DNA from: Pseudobdellovibrionaceae bacterium
GTDB lineage: Bacteria > Bdellovibrionota > Bdellovibrionia > Bdellovibrionales > JAMPXM01
DNA length: 64,000 bases
Assembly (NCBI GenBank): GCA_021463345.1
Contig: JAJTYM010000003.1
Location: forward strand, 54,773 to 118,772
Direction of reading: 5' to 3'
Below are positions 63,468 through 64,000 of the stretch, piece after piece (positions within the stretch are counted from its first letter, which is position 1; every line of letters starts with the position of its first letter). Position numbers and translations under genes: made by a program. Under the pieces are notes generated by a model. It did not search any database, had not been told where the DNA came from, and was given only the letters and a program-made list of their open reading frames with translations.

Positions 63468-64000
63468 ATGGCATCTTCCCACAGCTCTCAAAATGGGTTG
63501 AAAACGCTTCCCCAAGCAGTCTGTATGTTTTTGAATTCACACGCTATTTATGAATCAGCGGCAAGACGGACCCTGCTCGCTTACATCGTCGATCTCGCAC
63601 AAGCTTTTGAGCTCAGAGCCTTTGGAAAACTTCGCCTGCAGGAAGAAGCCCTCGGAGAAGCCGTGATTTTTGAGGTGGCACGACCAGGTGCCCCCCTCCC
63701 CGTCTTTGACCCCTCCACTCTCCTAAAAATCGCCAGAAACGCGCAAACCCGCTGGAGCCCTCTCTCCCCAGCCACGCGAAACCGTAAGAGCGCGGCATTG
63801 AAGAGCTTCTTCAACTGGCTGCGCCGGGAAGGCTGGCTCGACACCGATCTCGCGGCCCAGATCACCGCGCCGAAAGTACCCTCGCGCCTGCCGCATTTTC
63901 TCTCGCTGGATGAAGCGCTCGCCCTTTTGCAATCCCTCGATCAATGGGTCGCGACCGCCCCCTCCTCCGTAAAGCAGGAGCGCGAGCGCCACCGGGCGCT
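63468..64000 (+). CDS. Tyrosine recombinase, XerC/XerD type (5' part, cut by window end)
   Basis: The frame from the ATG at 63468 stays open for 177 codons to the window edge. It encodes an N-terminal SAM-like, core-binding domain (TRNRKSAALKSFFNWLRREG) and the start of the linker before the catalytic domain (ITAPKVPSRLPHFLSLDEAL, ALLQSLDQ). The catalytic Arg-His-Arg-Tyr set is beyond the window. The first about 75 residues are longer and less typical than in E. coli XerC. A chromosome-dimer recombinase is the most likely role; an integrase is possible. Confidence 0.8.
   Translation, partial: MASSHSSQNGLKTLPQAVCMFLNSHAIYESAARRTLLAYIVDLAQAFELRAFGKLRLQEEALGEAVIFEVARPGAPLPVFDPSTLLKIARNAQTRWSPLSPATRNRKSAALKSFFNWLRREGWLDTDLAAQITAPKVPSRLPHFLSLDEALALLQSLDQWVATAPSSVKQERERHRA

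Noticed and set aside
63468..64000. Integrative element boundary
   Set aside because: The recombinase could be an integrase, but no tRNA-proximal repeat, phage or conjugation gene is next to it, and a housekeeping Xer protein fits better.

Overview
The window reads as chromosomal core DNA of a Gram-negative bacterium, most likely a member of the Bdellovibrionota (Bdellovibrio-like). This assignment is an inference. It rests on a Bdellovibrio-type flagellin, a TIGR02147-family regulator, the paired TIGR03545/TIGR03546 envelope genes, an NtrYX two-component pair, many secreted proteins and lipoproteins of unknown function, and an operon order typical of former Deltaproteobacteria. No rRNA, CRISPR array, prophage or insertion sequence is visible.

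Layout. Positions 1-7.1 kb hold a badly deleted metH remnant directly before an intact metF, a membrane-bound nucleotide-sugar dehydratase, the TIGR03546/TIGR03545 pair, and a convergent TlpA-type thioredoxin. From 7.1 to 39.1 kb almost everything is on the minus strand and makes up the translation and transcription core. Read in the direction of transcription it runs: tRNA-Thr, tRNA-Tyr, tRNA-Gly, tRNA-Thr, tuf, tRNA-Trp, secE, nusG, rplKA, L10 leader, rplJL, attenuator, rpoBC, terminator, rpsLG-fusA, then the S10, spc and alpha clusters from rpsJ to rplQ, ending at a clear terminator near 7.13 kb. Departures from the usual order are the absence of rplX (L24) between rplN and rplE, and the absence of map and infA between adk and rpmJ.

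From 39.2 to 55 kb there are minus-strand housekeeping genes: rlmB, pyrF, an outer-membrane protein gene and proS; then ntrX, ntrY, a small unknown gene, ribH, ribBA and ribE; a secreted FlgT-like protein; and clpB. Many neighbours overlap by 4 nt, so they are probably translationally coupled.

From 55 kb to the end the content is more accessory: a small Cys-rich protein, a membrane-anchored alpha/beta hydrolase, one flagellin gene with a long leader, a lipoprotein, a protein with a histone-H1-like Lys/Ala half and an Asp/Glu tail, a SAM methyltransferase, a TIGR02147 regulator coupled to a secreted HEFLG-motif protein, a receiver-less sigma-54 activator, and the start of a tyrosine recombinase cut by the window edge.

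The strongest candidates for new biology are the bipartite polycation/polyanion protein, the TIGR03545/03546 envelope pair, the TIGR02147 plus secreted-protein pair, the missing rplX and the metH deletion. I see no clear multi-gene defence or mobile system.
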